Assembly: GCA_002633005.1 (NCBI GenBank)
Contig: NMRA01000015.1
Location: forward strand, 1,236,218-1,300,217
Direction: 5' to 3'
Source of the DNA: Phoronis australis
Lineage: Eukaryota; Phoronida; Phoronidae
DNA length: 64,000 nt
How positions within the stretch are numbered: position 1 is the stretch's first letter; each line of letters opens with the position of its first letter. Below are positions 19,723-34,700 of the stretch, piece after piece. A model generated the notes under the pieces. It ran no database searches and was not told where the DNA came from. It worked only from the letters and a program-made list of their open reading frames with translations. A program made the translations under genes and the position numbers.

Positions 19723-22700
19723 GTAAGTAGGGTTATCGGACCTTATAGTATAACATTTCAACACTAGAGGGTTCTAGTGTAGTGTTGCTGTTGTAGGGAT
19801 TACCAACTGAACTCGATCGGAAGCGTACAAAGTAATTTTTCATGCAGTCAATTTGCACAAGGTAATTCATTACCTAGCTGTGTGCGCGGGTAACGGTTAC
19901 TATGACTGATGTGATCTAACGTGCTCGTAACTCAGTACAGCACGTACACTTCGTCTACCTTGAGCAGAAATTGGAAGAAGTGCTGCATAGCTCAGTGGGT
20001 CCATGGTATGTAGCCTACGCTGATACTTTTGTCTGCCATCTGTTGTAACCACCCTGTTACCTGACCCTGATCTAAAACGATGACGTAGTAACAGTTCTTA
20101 GCAAGCCGAGAAATCACTTTTAATTGAACAACAATTGAAGAATAAGTTGCGACCAATTTTGTCAAGGTAAATGTAGGCCTAAGTGGTCTGGATCATTTTT
20201 TACGGAAGGTGGCGTTATAGCAGCATTCTTCGTAAGTTTAGTTAAAATCGGAGATCGTAGTAACGTCTTTGTTAAAATTATGCTTGTCCAACACACTTAA
20301 CTGTTTTCCATAGGCATAGTCACAGTGCCACACAGAACCTATCGTCGGCACCGATCGAAATCTATGTTACACAATGACTTTTTGCTAAAACAGCTTTGAA
20401 TCTGCACAATTAGGCCTATCTGTTCATGATTTCCATCACTAATAGTCTTATCAGTTAGGTACCCCTTAGTGAGAACGTACCGGAGAGTTCAGACCTGGGG
20501 GAAATGCATAGAAAAATGTTATTCGGGGTGTACTCGACTATTTTTGTCAAGGGTTGCAGGTCGGAAATTAGGACACCCAACATGCGCGCACCCAGCCTTT
20601 AATATGGGGGGCTCGAATCTCTGACAAAGTGGACATTTGCTAACAAAAAAGCAGGAGGACTAAAAAAAACCCGGCACCACCTTCAGGTCTGTGAACTGTG
20701 CGCCTACGCCTCCTTTTAATTTTGTCTCGTTTTCTCGGACTTTTTGTTTCTCTGAGGCGGACCTTTTTACCCATTTCGTAAAATGCCCCCCCCCTTGGGT
20801 GCGCGCATGCCTAACCCACTCATTTAGAAGGCAATGGACTCGAAAAGGGTACCCCTTTGTCGGGGTCTTCCATGAAAATGTCATAGTTTTGATTACGAAG
20901 CACCAGAAACATGTCCTTTTTAGGAATTCTCGGACTGTTGTTTTTTTTAAACAGATGTCATGTTGTCATAAATGGCGGGAATGTCTTTTGCAACCAAAGT
21001 TTTGAAAGTGTAGACAACATGAAACATGCAAACACTTACGCATCAAAACGTGAAATCAAAACAGAATGGGATGTCCCATATAGAAAACCTCAAAGAGAAT
21101 TCATTTGAGACAATTAAATCGGAGAGGCACTCTTTTGTAGAGAAACTGGTCATGGAAAGTCAATCTGAGCTGCACGTCCCTTAGTAAGTTCTATGGGAGT
21201 GCCTCTTAAAATATAGTACAACAGGGACCGCAACTACTAACATCAATAATAAATATACATGGGTGCACCCAGGGGGGGCTCGGGGGACTCGAACGAACCC
21301 CCTAATTTGGCGAATTGGGCAAAAAGGTCCGCTTCAGTGAAACAAAAAGTCCGAGTAAAAGAGACAAAAGCTCACAAAACCCACGGGGAGTCGGCGCAGA
21401 TGCACGGTTAGTGGGCCTAACCATAGTGGTCCCGTATTTTTTATATTTTAGTCCTCGTTGATTTCTTTCAGTAAAAGGTCTGCATGTCGAAAAATTCGAG
21501 CCACCCTATATTTTAGGCTGGGTGCGCGCATGATATATATTTGTACATGGCGAAGTCCCTATCTCACGTAATCTTGAGCCTGAGTGGATTTTGGATAATT
21601 CTCCAAAATCCACGAGGGTCGTGAACGATATACATTGCAATGAATCGTCTTCCTATCTTGACTTGCCTCGGCTTTGTAACTTCTTTCTACGGCACAGCAC
21701 CGGGGTCGGAGGTCGTGACCTTTTAAGAAACGCCCAGTCATTCTTGTTAAACAATGTTTTTTACTCAAAACCAATCGAAAATTTAAACAAAATAGAAATA
21801 AAGTGAATCTATTCAATAAGTGTTAAGCAAATAGGCTAGGTTGCTACACATCTTATCATGGCAAGCTTCCACCTTGAAAATATCTGCTAAAGTAAGTTTT
21901 TTTACCACTGGTTACTGATTATAATGTTCAAGTAGAAGATTCCCGACGTCAGTGTTACTCACACTTAAACTGGAGATCGCTGATTTAGAAGTGAGGGAAA
22001 ATGACAGATAAATTTTATTGAATTAAAGATGTCGTTTTTTATTGAAATTGTACTCTTATTTTTCACAGCGTATAAATGCCGTTATATTTCAGTTTGTTGC
22101 GCGTTCTCACAGTTTGCAATTTACCCGTAAGTGTGCTACAGTTTGATACCATTTGGAAGGAAGTTGTGACAGTTTGAGCACCTAACACGTACGCTATCGC
22201 TCGCCGGAAGATTGCTAACCTCGAAGTTGTTCCGCTTCGACATATGTAATAGCGCAGAATCACAATCTGTTTTCGTGCTGCAGTTTCTTTGAGGTTTTGA
22301 AAAGGTTGTCAATGATGCTATTGGGGCGGAAATCGTTAAAGCCTCTTTTTGCGCTTAATTTTATACAATTATCAACTTAGGACAATATGTTGTTTTTTGG
22401 GGCCAGAAATTGGGAAAATGACGGGAATATGAAAAACGGCAGAACGTGAACCTACCCCAGTCTATCAATAACTTTTTGCCTCCGCAAGTCTGGTGGGCTG
22501 TCGAGGTATGGTTCTTGAAGTATTTAATTTAAAAATAAACCATAAGCTTGTCCTCCCGTCTTCCGCTTTGAACTGTCAACTTAGTATGAAAACTAGGCTA
22601 ATCCGCCGTGTTCCGGGGATAGGTTAATTCGTGGACTCTTCGGATGATGATCGAAAGGCCAACACATGAAGGGGTGTTGTAGCGGGATTAAAACGATATT

Positions 22701-25700
22701 CATTTCTGTTCTGAATGTCCTGATTAGTGATCAGTCACGTATACTGAATCATTTGGCATCACTTTTCTTGTGGTAGTCCACCTCGAATGTTTAAGCTAAT
22801 TCAAAGTCGGGAAGACCATTTTTGAGTTTCTTTCTAGCCTTTTTATGTCATTTTAAATCAATTTTGACCGGTACCTCGAATGTCTAATGTAATTTTCAAC
22901 AGCATTCCGTGGTGGCATTTTGGAAATTTCTGCCGGGCCCAACCCAGAGTGTATTCTGTCTGTCATGAGCAATTTCGTGATTAGTGGGATGTAGTAAATC
23001 AAATGAAATTGTTCTTGTGGTACCTCGAATGTTCGGTCGGGCTCAGTTCAGGGTTTCTTGTGAGTGCTTACCATAGTGTGAGTTTTCTTTCTGGATATGT
23101 AGACTCGTATCAAAGCAATTTCTTCACGCTTGTAATTTCTACAAATCTATTCTAGTAAAGATGATGAATCCCACAATATTAACCAGAGTAGGGTTGTCAA
23201 TGACAGTGATATTGTAAAATTAGAGGAAACAGAAATGTCTTGAGAGTCTGCTCATGGATGCTGAAGCTGTATTTGTAGTCAAAACGATCACAACTGGTTG
23301 ATCGTCTGGCTAGGTTGGACCTTAGCACTATTTATAACTTCTCTTGAAAAGATCTTTCAGCATTTTTGTCCGGTGTTTTAATTTTAGATTCTCTGTAAGC
23401 GACATGTCTAAAAGGAAAATCAGAACCTGGGAATATTTTCCCTTGTGTCCAAGGGCAATAAGCCTAGAAAACATCTTACCAACTGGCGTCCCAGTTCACT
23501 TTTAAGTGCACGTGACAATTTTTCTGGTTATTTGCACCGGCGGTTGTTGAATCGTCAATCCTTTTAATTAATTAAAATTATCAAAAAGTACATTGAAGGT
23601 ACTAATAGTGAGTACAGTACCATCAATATCTATGATTTTATGCAGACTGCCGAAGAACTTAATATCTCGTGTTCTAGTAGACTTTGAAAAAGCATTCGAC
23701 CCTGATCTCTTGGGAGTTTGTGCATGCAGTTTTTAACATTGTTGTGGAGAGCAGTTATAATAATTAGAATCATTCTTATCATATGATGAGTGGTGGTAAG
23801 TTACCTGTTCAGAGTCTGGTGACCCTTTGGATCGCATAGCTTTCGGGTCCTACCCGACCCTTCTTCGATCAGTACTGACTGATGTAGGTCTAAAAAGTTT
23901 CCCGCCCTTCCCCGTCTGGTAGCCAGATGAGAACCTAGTGGCCGTCACGTGAAGCTAAGAAGTTGTAGATGACAGGCTGGTCATAACCCCAATCTCTGTT
24001 AAGAGAGTGCTTCCCCCACGGCGATAGGGGTTGTTGCCGAATCTTAAAGTCTATCTTCAACGGTAACACCTGAAAATTTGGTTTCTACAGTATGCTAAGA
24101 GCATCCCTCTGAGCCCACTAGTGCTATAAATTGTCAAATGTAACGAACTGTTAGACGCATTGGCTTGCTTTTGTCTACATCACCACGAGAATCACATTTT
24201 AATTCAAACAGCTGCGAATAACACCCGCACGCAATGGTGTTCTATTCAGAGCCCTATTCAATACAACCTTTTGTTGTTTGTGCTGAGATCTCGCGGTGAC
24301 GCATCATGGCGCGAAAAGGCAGCTTTACTCATAATTTGACGTGCTTACATTTGCGTGATTGAACTCGCGTTTTCTTATTTTACTAAGGCTTTGCTAGGAC
24401 TATCTGGTTAGCCCAATAGATCTAAAGTAACAAAATTCCGTTGAAGTTAGTCTTTAAGATTCATAAGGTAAATACACCATTCAGACATATTGTTTCAAAC
24501 ATCGCCGTAGTGTTAATTATAAAGCAGCGAAGTGCTTGGCCAGTATATTAGGACCCACTGGTCGGCAATAAACACCCTACCGTATTAAGAACAGTTCTGA
24601 CTTTGTATCTAAAGATTTAGAGGTACCTCCAGGAGAAATCTTCATTTCTTTTGGTGTTACCGCGCTTTTCACTCGCATCCCGGTGGACGATGCTATCATT
24701 GCCATTAATGAGAATAACTAGATCGTGACCAATCATGGGCTTCCTACTACCACCATGGACAAGGAACTAGTCTTGGACCTACTCAGCCGCTCATACTTTG
24801 TGTACTAATAAAAGTTTTGCCGACAACAATATGGTGCTTACCTATCAATCCCATGGTAGCCAAAGTGCATGAAAACGTCACGGTTCGAGTGCAAGGTCAT
24901 TGAAGAGGCCCTCACCTACCTCTTCTTTTGTACCGGTGCGTGGATGACACATTTGTACATATGAAGGAATGTCTTGTTGAATTCTAAGCTGACATTGACA
25001 ACATTGATCAGAACATCAAGGTTACCATTGAGCACCCTAATGATGGTCACCTACCTTTCTTGTACACTTGTATCAACATTAAGGATGATCGTAGCATCAA
25101 GATCACTATCTACAGAAACCTACATATACTGATCAATATTTGAATTTCGATTTAAATCATCATCTACAGCCCAAACGACCTTTTGTTAGAACAGTGTTGC
25201 AGAGAGTTGAGGACGTAGTCACGGAAGCAGAACTTGAGACAAACACCAACAGCGAGCACACATCAAAGGAGTTCTTATAGGGACAATAAATACAAGGATT
25301 AGCGTTTCAAATCAGGTGATCACCCTAGGAATGGTGTTGAGAAGGATAAAGTTTGTGTACCCCGGCTCCCATACGTGAGAGGACTCTCCACCAAGATATT
25401 CATGAGTCACATGGGGGGACCTACCGTAAACTGATTAATACCACCAGGAGCCTACTTATCCACCCTAAGGAATCTTATTTCAAAACTGTGGTGTTTTCTA
25501 TAAATTCAACTGGCCGGAATGCCCGGCCTCGTATATTGAGGAGATTTCACGTAATTTAGGCACCAGAGTGATGGAAATAGAGCGTAAAAATCTTGGTACT
25601 TTCAGAGTAGTGGGAGACCACTGCGTGTCAAGTCTTGACCTTATTACCCCTGGTAATGTGACTATCCTGCCAAGGAGCACAAATTCTGGAGCGGACATGA

Positions 25701-28700
25701 ACTTGCTGAATTACCGAAATCTTGTGTTTCTGATGTAAGACCTTCGTTTTGCGGCCATTAGCCTTGTCTTTAACACACAAATGACTTTTTTATTATGATA
25801 TCGGAGGAGTACATATTCAATTGCGGAGAGCAGGTCAAAGGTCGACAGTAGACGACAGCTCAAAAAATCGCCCTGTACATCGGATTTAATTACCCGCCTA
25901 TGCAACTACCTGGAAGCTTGAGTTCTGCACCTATTCAGCGCCAAAAGATGGCAAAAATAAACCTAAATGTGGTGGAGAAAACCCCGGGTGTAATTATGCA
26001 CGTATAACACGTAGCACGTACTCAAAAAAACAATAGGCCTAATTAGAGACTCTCTGGTTCCCTGCGGTGTGTCCGAACACGCAGGTATCATTCCATAGCA
26101 TGCGTTTCATCACTGGTTGATGTAAACTCGGCAGTCATTGGTTAGATGAAAGAAAATGGCGGACTATGAACGGTTCAGTTTTAGCCTTGTCAGTGGCGTG
26201 ACACTGAGCAAATATTTCATTTCTGTAGTAGGCCTAATACGGTTTAATAGCCGCGTGCTTGAAGCACATACTCACTGTGCATATACAACTGCGCACACAT
26301 CTAGTCGATTTAACCGAAGTGTTATTCACACTGTATGAATACAGGAAAGCAACGTAAACAAAAGTCAGCGACAGTAGAAAAATGCACTCCGAAAAGGCAC
26401 AACCACAATTTTCTGATTTAAATTTCTTGAACGATGAATTAAGCACCGATTTGTCTGTATAACGGACCACAAACTATATCCACATTTACACTTCCTTCAT
26501 CAGTCATGCCAATTTGTTTAAAGCGTTACCAATCAGAAACACCGGTGTAAAAAAATCCCGAGGAAAATTAAATGATACCTGCGTGTTCACTACCACCTAC
26601 ACGCGAGGAACCAGCGAGTAATCAGAGAAAGGGAGACAAGTCTCCTAGCGAAATCCCATTGGACGGCCACTGGCGGACATTGTTGTTTCATGTACCGTAG
26701 AAACGTCTAGCTGGCGTATGTGCAATAAACAAGTATGGCAAGATATGACAGCTCCGATCGGTAAAAAAGCAACTATATATGCTTTTTGCCCACGGGTGCA
26801 GTTAATTGAAAATTCGTGACTTACACTTTTTTCGCTTCCTCACCGATTAAGATAGGTGATGTTCACGATTGAAACAAAGGATGTTTTTTCGTGAAACCGT
26901 TGCCAGTCAACCAGTACTGGGTGATTTGAACTTAATGTCTTTACTGTTCCCTGCATTTGATCCCTTATATAGAAAATTATCGTAAATGGTTTGCATGATT
27001 TTGGGAACTACTGATTAGTTTATTCTATGCCCATTGATGCTTCTTTCTTTCGGTTTTTCTAGTCTTAATACATTCAAATCTAAAAGATAATTATATTTAC
27101 TATTACTGTTTATTTACCAATTTTAATATTATTTTATCATCTATTTGTTTTATTTATACTTTATTACTTATTTATTATTATTTATTTATTTTTTATTTAT
27201 TCGGTATTACTTATATAAATTATTTCTTGTGATCCCATACAGTCAACATCCTGGCTGTCGTTCGTCAATAATCTATATTACATGGTAGTAATGAACACCC
27301 CTAAAACATATTTTTAAGGTGCAGTAGTGGGTGCATTGTGTAACTCCTGTTTACAAATCATTGACAAGCACTGGTTGTTTTGTATACGCAGTTTAAGCTC
27401 ACTAAATTGATTAAAATTTGGACATAACTGCAGCATTTTTCTGAATCCGCAATATTTTCCTTGTCTGTCAATTATTTTCAAAGCGATTTTACAGATTCTG
27501 GTGAAACTTCACAGTAGGGCTGGGATTCGCCAGCACCACTTCATTTTTGGACGAATTTAAGTGCTGTCCTATCTCGTTTTCAACAAAATAGTGTCTGTCC
27601 ATAATTATTGTCAAAATGGCTTAACAGTATTTAACGATACATGACACAGAGACATATATCGGAGATGCTTCGCTTTTTGTGCAGTTTGCCATAAGGAGTG
27701 TTGAAGGAATTGTTCTTTTAAAGGAATCAAATAGATGTTGCAATGCTGTGCAGTTACCGTCGAATAAAAGTATAAAATAGTAAAACTAGTAAAACTAAAA
27801 TGACGAGCGTCGGTACTAAAATATATTAAAATATCCCCACGTATCGAGCGATGCGCTCTTTGTCAACGGTGTGCTACAGTCTGCAGCACACCCTGAGTTT
27901 TACTAGTTTTACTATTTTATATTCTTTTAAAGGCATATAGAGCCCTACATCAGTGGGTACTTTGATAGTTTGCGTATTACCTTGGAAACTTTGTTACGTT
28001 CAGTAACGATTCCGTTTGTTTAAATTTTGTTTTGACACTGGTCTTAAAACATCAGGACAGGAAATAAGGCGTTCTTATGTTATTTATTTTAAAGTTGGCC
28101 ATTTTTACCTGTCGATGTAAGCTTAATAATTATGCCTTTAACTAGCTGCTGATAGTTGATTTAATAAAATGTGAATGGTTTAAGAGAGCTGGAAAGCATA
28201 GTAATTCAGCTACTGAAATGTACTATTCAATAGGCATCTTGGCAGTTTTATGGCGACATGCAAGGCAGGTTTACTGGACTGCAAGCAAGAATTCCACCTC
28301 TTGCTGATTTTCAACCCCCTACCCCTGTTGCCCCCAGTTTCATTCACCACATCCCACCCTAATTGGCTTCCCATTTCAGATCCTATCAGTCACGGATGCC
28401 GGGGGTCCAGTGCCCGGTTGCATGCAACAGTCCCAAATAACGACTCCACTGTGTTCCCAAATTCTACTGCGTATATTTTGTGAGTTTTCTACCTTGAATT
28501 CTCAATACTATTGAAGATAAATGGGGATCTTTTCATGCAGCACCCCTAATTTAAGGACTAAGTCCCTAATTTAAATATTTTGACTAAATTAAGGGCTCCG
28601 TTTTTAGTTATATTATTAGAACACGTTATAAGTCTAAATAGGAGCTCGTAGTAGAGTTAAAATGATAAATATAACAACTATTAATAAAGAACGAAACAAA

Positions 28701-31700
28701 TACGCAAAGGACTTAAGCAACTCAGTTGAGCACAGGCAGATCCAGGGAATCAAAGGGGTCAGGACTCTCCATTTTCCCTTGCTTTTAGTGATATCAAATC
28801 TAGAATTTTCAAATTGTTGACTTGGAACTTTTAAAAAAATCATGGATCTGCCCCTGTTGAGTCACTCATTGGGACTGTTTCATTTAACTGGGTACAGACT
28901 CCGCTGATTGAATGTAGAATGTCGTAAGGTGTGAGTTTTTGAAACAAAGATCTGGACCCGTGCTTTGGATGGCGTAAGACGGCAGTTTTTGAACTTTGGC
29001 TAAGGAAACATTTGATGGTTGGGGGGAGGAGAGTCTGTTAATTTTTCAATTTTATTTTAAAACAAAGTTTGAGAGTTGAAAGTTTTGGTTGAAGGGCGCC
29101 CCCCCCCTCCGTTTTTGCTCCTACCTCTTCTTCAGCAGACTTGTCTTATGTTTATTACTTGGCTGACCCCCCTGGACAAAATCCTACAGGTTCTGTACAT
29201 GCCCACCCTCCAATNTTTTGTAGTAGGCCTAATACGGTTTAATAGCCGCGTGCTTGAAGCACATACTCACTGTACATGTACAACTGCGCACACATCTGGT
29301 CGATTTAACCGAAGTGTTATTCACACTGTATGAATACAGGAAAGCAACGTAAACAAAAGTCAGCGACAGTAGAAAAATGCACTCCGAAAAGGCACAACCG
29401 CAATTTTCTGATTTAAAGTTCTTGAGCGATAAATTAAGCACCGATTTGTCTGTATAACAGACCACAAACTATATCCACATGTACACTTCCTCCATCAGTT
29501 ATGCCAATTTGTTTATGTAAAGCGTTACCTGTTGAGAATTTGACCAGCCAATCAGAAACACCGGTGTAAAAAAATCCCGAGGAAATTTAAATGATACCTG
29601 CGTGTTTACTACCACACCTCCACGCGAGGAACCAGGGAGTAATCAGAGAAAGGGAGACAAGTGCAATAAACAAGTATGGCAAGATATGACAGCTCCGATC
29701 GGTAAAAAAGCATGCTTTTTGCCCACGGATGCAGTTAATTGAAAATTCGTGACTTACGCTTTTTTCGCTTCCTCACCGATTAAGATAGGTGATGTTCACG
29801 ATTGAAACAAAGGATTTCTTTTCGTGAAACCGTTGCCAGTCAACCAACTGGGTGATTTGAACTTAATGTCTTTACTGTTCCCTGCATTTGATCCTTTATA
29901 TAGAAAATTAACGTAAATGGTTTGCATGATTTTGGGAACTACTGATTAGTTTATGCTATGCCCATTGATGCTTCTAACTACTTTCTTTAGTTTTTTCTAG
30001 TCTTAATACATTCAAATCTAAAAGATAATTATATTTACTATTACTGTTTATTTACCAATTTTAATATTATTTTATTATCTATTTGTTTTATCTATACTTT
30101 ATTACTTATTCATTATTATTTTTATTTTTTATTCATTCGCTATTACGTATATAAATTATTTCTTGTGATCCCATACAGTCAACATCCTGGCTGTCGTTCG
30201 TCAATAATCTATATTACATGATAGTAATGAACACCCCTAAAACATATTGTTTAAGGTGCAGTAGTGGGTGCAGTAGTGGGTGCATTGTGTTGCTCCTGTT
30301 TACAAATCATTGACAAGCACTGGGATTCGCCAGCACCACTTCATTTTTTGGACGAATTTAGTGCTGTCCTATCTCGTTTTCAACAAAATAGTGCTTGTCC
30401 ATAATTATTGTCAAAATGGCTTAACAGTATTTAACGAAACATGACACAGAGACATATATCGGAGATGCTTCGCTTTTTGTGCAGTTTGCCATAGGGAGTG
30501 TTGAAGGAATTGTTCTTTTAAAGGAATCAAATAGATGTTGCAACGCTGTGCAGTTACCGTCGAATAAAAATATAAAATAGTAAAACTAGTAAAACTAAAA
30601 TGACGAGCGTCGGTACTAAAATATATTAAAATATCCCCACGTATCCAGCGATGCGCTCTTTGTTTTACTAGTTTTAATAGTTTATATTCTTTTAAAGGCA
30701 TATATAGCCCTACATCAGTGGGTACTTTGATAGCTTGCGTATTACCTTGGAAACTCTGTTACGTTCAGTAACGATTTCGTTTGTTTAAATTTTGTTTTGA
30801 CACTGGTCTTAAAACTTCAGGAGAGGAAATAAGGCGTTCTTATGTTATTTACTTTAAAGTTGGCCATTTTTACCTGTCGATGTAAGCTTAATAATTATGC
30901 CTTTAACTAGCTGCTGATAGTCGATTTAATAAAATGTGAATGGAAAGCATCGTAATTCAGTTACTGAAATGTACTATTCGATAGGCATCTTGGCAGTTTT
31001 ATGGCGGCATGCAAGGCAAGTTGACTGGACTGCAAGCAAGAATTCCACCTCTTGCTGGTTTTCAACCCCTTACCCCTGTTGCTCCCAGTTTCATTCACCA
31101 CATCCCACCCTAATTGGCTTTCCATTTCAGATCCTATCAGTCACGGATGCCGGGGGTCCAGTGCCCGGTTGCATGCAACAGTCCCAAATAACGACTCCAC
31201 TATGTTCCCAAATTCTACTGCGTATATTTTGTGAGTTTTCTACCTTGAATTCTCAATACTATGGAAGATAAATGGGGGATCTTTTCATGCAGCGCCCCTA
31301 ATTTAAGGACTAAGTCCCTAATTTAAATATTTTGACTAAATTAAAGGCTTCGTTTTTAGTTATATTATTAGAACACGTTATAAGTCTAAATAGGAGCTCG
31401 TAGTAGAGATAAAATGATAAATATAACAACTGTTAATAACGAAGGAAACAAATACGCAAAGGACTTAAGCAACTCAGTTGAGCACAGGCAGATCCAGGGA
31501 ATCAAAGGGGCCAGGACCCTCCATTTTCCCTTGCTTTTAGTGATATCAAATCTAGAATTTTCAAATTGTTGACTTGGAACTTTTAAAAAAATCATGGATC
31601 TGCCCCTGTTGAGTCACTCATTGGGACTGTTTCATTTAACTGGGTACAGACTCCGCTGATTGAATGTAGAATGTCGTAAGGTGTGAGTTTTTGAAACAAA

Positions 31701-34700
31701 GATCTGGACCCGTGCTTTGGATGGCGTAAGACGGCAGTTTTTGAACTTAGGCTAAGGAAACATTTGATGGTTGGGGGGAGGAGAGTCTGTTAATTTTTCA
31801 ATTTTATTTTAAAACAAAGTTTGAGAGTTGAAAGTTTTGGTTGAAGGGCGCCCCCCCCCTCCGTTTTTGCTCCTACCTCTTCTTCAGCAGACTTGTCTTA
31901 TGTTTATTACTTGGCTGACCCCCCTGGACAAAATCCTACAGGTTCTGTACATGCCCACCCTCCAATCAGCTACTTTCACCTGCTCACCTCTGATTACTGA
32001 GTCACCCTCTTACTTATGATGTATTTCTCGTAATATTTATTACCTTTGCTGCCCAATTTTTTAGATTTACTCTACATTTTTCCTATGTGTATTTTTTCAT
32101 TACACTGTTCATACTTTTGTTGTCAATATTTCAAACAAAGACATTTCACAATTTTGAATTTGACAAACTAAAATCGGCCATGGTAGTCGACGCCTCGCTT
32201 AATTCGTCGGCGCACACACCCGCTAGGTGTCCCCACGGTCCATGACACAATAGTGGCAATGGCCACTGAGATTAGTCTTTGGCCTAATGATCGCTGTTAG
32301 CCCAGTACATGTAGACAAAATGTCTGAAGTCGTCCTATGTGTTTAATATGACACCACACTGGCGTCATCCGTTCACGCTTGCGCCTATATGTCTGCGTTT
32401 CATTGGCTTGACAGCAGATCACTGAAAATCATTTTCTAGTGCAATGAGAGAGAGCCAGTGCGCCAGATATCCTAAAGGAGAAAGCGACCTTTTCCATGTC
32501 AATTTTAGTAAAGATACGGTTTGTTGATTATCCCAGACATATTTTTCAGTTAATAACATGATAACGGCTTCCCGTAATGTTATTAATTAGTCGTGCCTTA
32601 CTCCATAAGTGACGGTTACGGGTTTTTAAAAAAAATTTCCCACCCTTTCGTTTTCAGGTCAGACTGTGATCTGTCGAGTCAGTCGTTGTTTTACCTCGGT
32701 CGTGATAGGTTCGGTTGTCGTTTGCGTTTGTTTACGAGTCACTCAACACGTTGCACGGTTGCTGCGTACCGGGGTGTACTCGTTATCGTCTCACGCGCAC
32801 TTTCGGTATGCTAGTACACCGCTCTCTGTAAGATGGCACACTCTGCGGTACTTGGCTCGTTCGTGTGCATAACGCAGCATTACCGTCCACGCAACGTGCA
32901 AAGCAGTGGAGAATTACCGATCAGAGTGAGTGGTAAGCATTTTCTGCCGTTGGATTACGAGATATGTACGCGGAATCTGTGAAGGTTCATGCAAAACAAC
33001 CCCTGAAGAAGGGTGCAATTCTGTCGCTGTTGATTCCCGGCAGTGCCCCGTCGCCACCCCCGAGAAAGGCATTTTTGAAGCGAGTGGCTTCGCGAGCTGT
33101 GGCCTCTATGTAGAGTGACTGGAGGCGCTCCATCTGCTGTCACCAGTGCCTCCGAACGTACGCCAGAAAGTGCAATTCCGGGAACTAGAAGTGCCTTGCC
33201 CTGTGCTGGTGTTGTCTCCAGTCCAGAGCCTCTAGGCAGCCCTGCAGGGATGTTGAGTAGTGGGAGTGAATACAAGCCCAGTTCGACACCCAATGGGGAG
33301 GGCAGTTCGTCGTCCAGTGGTGAGGCCGGTGACTCAAACTTTGATAAGTTTATTGTGGACTTGATTAAAGTATTGGAGCTATTTTGGGTGCCATGTGTGT
33401 GGCGAGGGAGTCACACAGCTGGATGTAGGCGGTTTGGGTGCTTGCATGGGTCATCATCCTGAGTAGCAACAGCACATGCATTCTATTGAGGTCGGCATAA
33501 CAGCGCCGGCACAACTTGCATTCGCACCAAGACGTCCTACCACATCTGTCCTCAGTCTCTGCCTCATGCCTCTCAACAGCTGTCTGTATTCCGCTGCCTC
33601 ACTATACTCGGGCTCAAACGTATATTCACCCACTGCTACAACACACCAAAAGATTCCTAAATCCAACGTAATTGAGTTCTCTAACAACCCAACTTGTAGA
33701 ATACTCGTCGATGGGAAGTGGAGACCTGCACAAAAACTACAGTAGAACAGATCCTCACAGTAACTCGAACGCACTAAAAACGAAACATGGCGGGAAATTC
33801 TTAACCCCTAAACGTCACTTCCGGAGTAGTGCACAACAACGTAATTATCTGAAGCATATGTCTGGGATAATCAACTACCGTATTTTTCTAAAAATGACAC
33901 GAAAACAGGTTGCCTTCCTCTTTAAAGGCCTCGAAATTTCAGTCGACAATTCCAATAGAGCTTTAGACATAAATTCTGTACTGTATTAAAGTCTTTCTCT
34001 CACGCGTTGTTAACCCTTATTATATGGTTAGAGGACGTTATAAGGATCCAAGAAGTACCTACCAAATAACTAATACACGATCCGTACTCGAAAAAAGTTT
34101 AAATGAACGCGCCACTCACGATTCGCGCCCGAAGAACCACCGCCATTTTGAACTTGCCGCGAACCCGGAAGTACAATTCATTCAGGAACCCAGGCCGATA
34201 AAACACCGTCAGTGCGACAGGAGCAGTGCCTGTACTGTTACCAGCCAGCAAACGGGGATAAAGTAATCGACAGCGCGCCTTAATTTTAATAAAATCAAAA
34301 TACGGACAATTTTATCGAATTTGCTGAAGAAATGTGGCGAATAAATTTTGACAGAAATTAGTTTGCCAGACTCGGGACCGCAGCCTATCGGACCCGGTGC
34401 GGATCGAGACCAGACACTGGCGAACGGTAAATGCATGCGGTTGCAAGCTGTTTTGTCGAAGTAAAATGGTCAAATCATAAATGCTGCATACGTGTATATT
34501 CAAGGGTAGTTTCAGACACTTGCATGAAATTACGGGCTGGTTAGTCCTGTGTCACACTCCCGCGGCAGACCTTAGTTAGCCTCAGTCACCAGCTACCAGT
34601 GAAGACTATCGTCAGCTTGTTAGTAGGCCTATACAGCTTTGCGCCAAGGCCTAACTGGTCGCTGGCCACAGCGCTCGCTCAAACGAGGTTTTTTTAGAAC

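Noticed and set aside
19985-20030. ATAGCTCAGTGGGT resembling a tRNA A box
   Set aside because: No B box or cloverleaf follows.
28250-31234. Paired ORFs conserved between the 3-kb duplicates
   Set aside because: Conservation merely reflects the duplication; no domain, splice or codon pattern supports coding.
32955-33462. Ser/Pro-rich ORFs on both strands
   Set aside because: Mutually overlapping frames in GC-richer DNA; no conserved motif.
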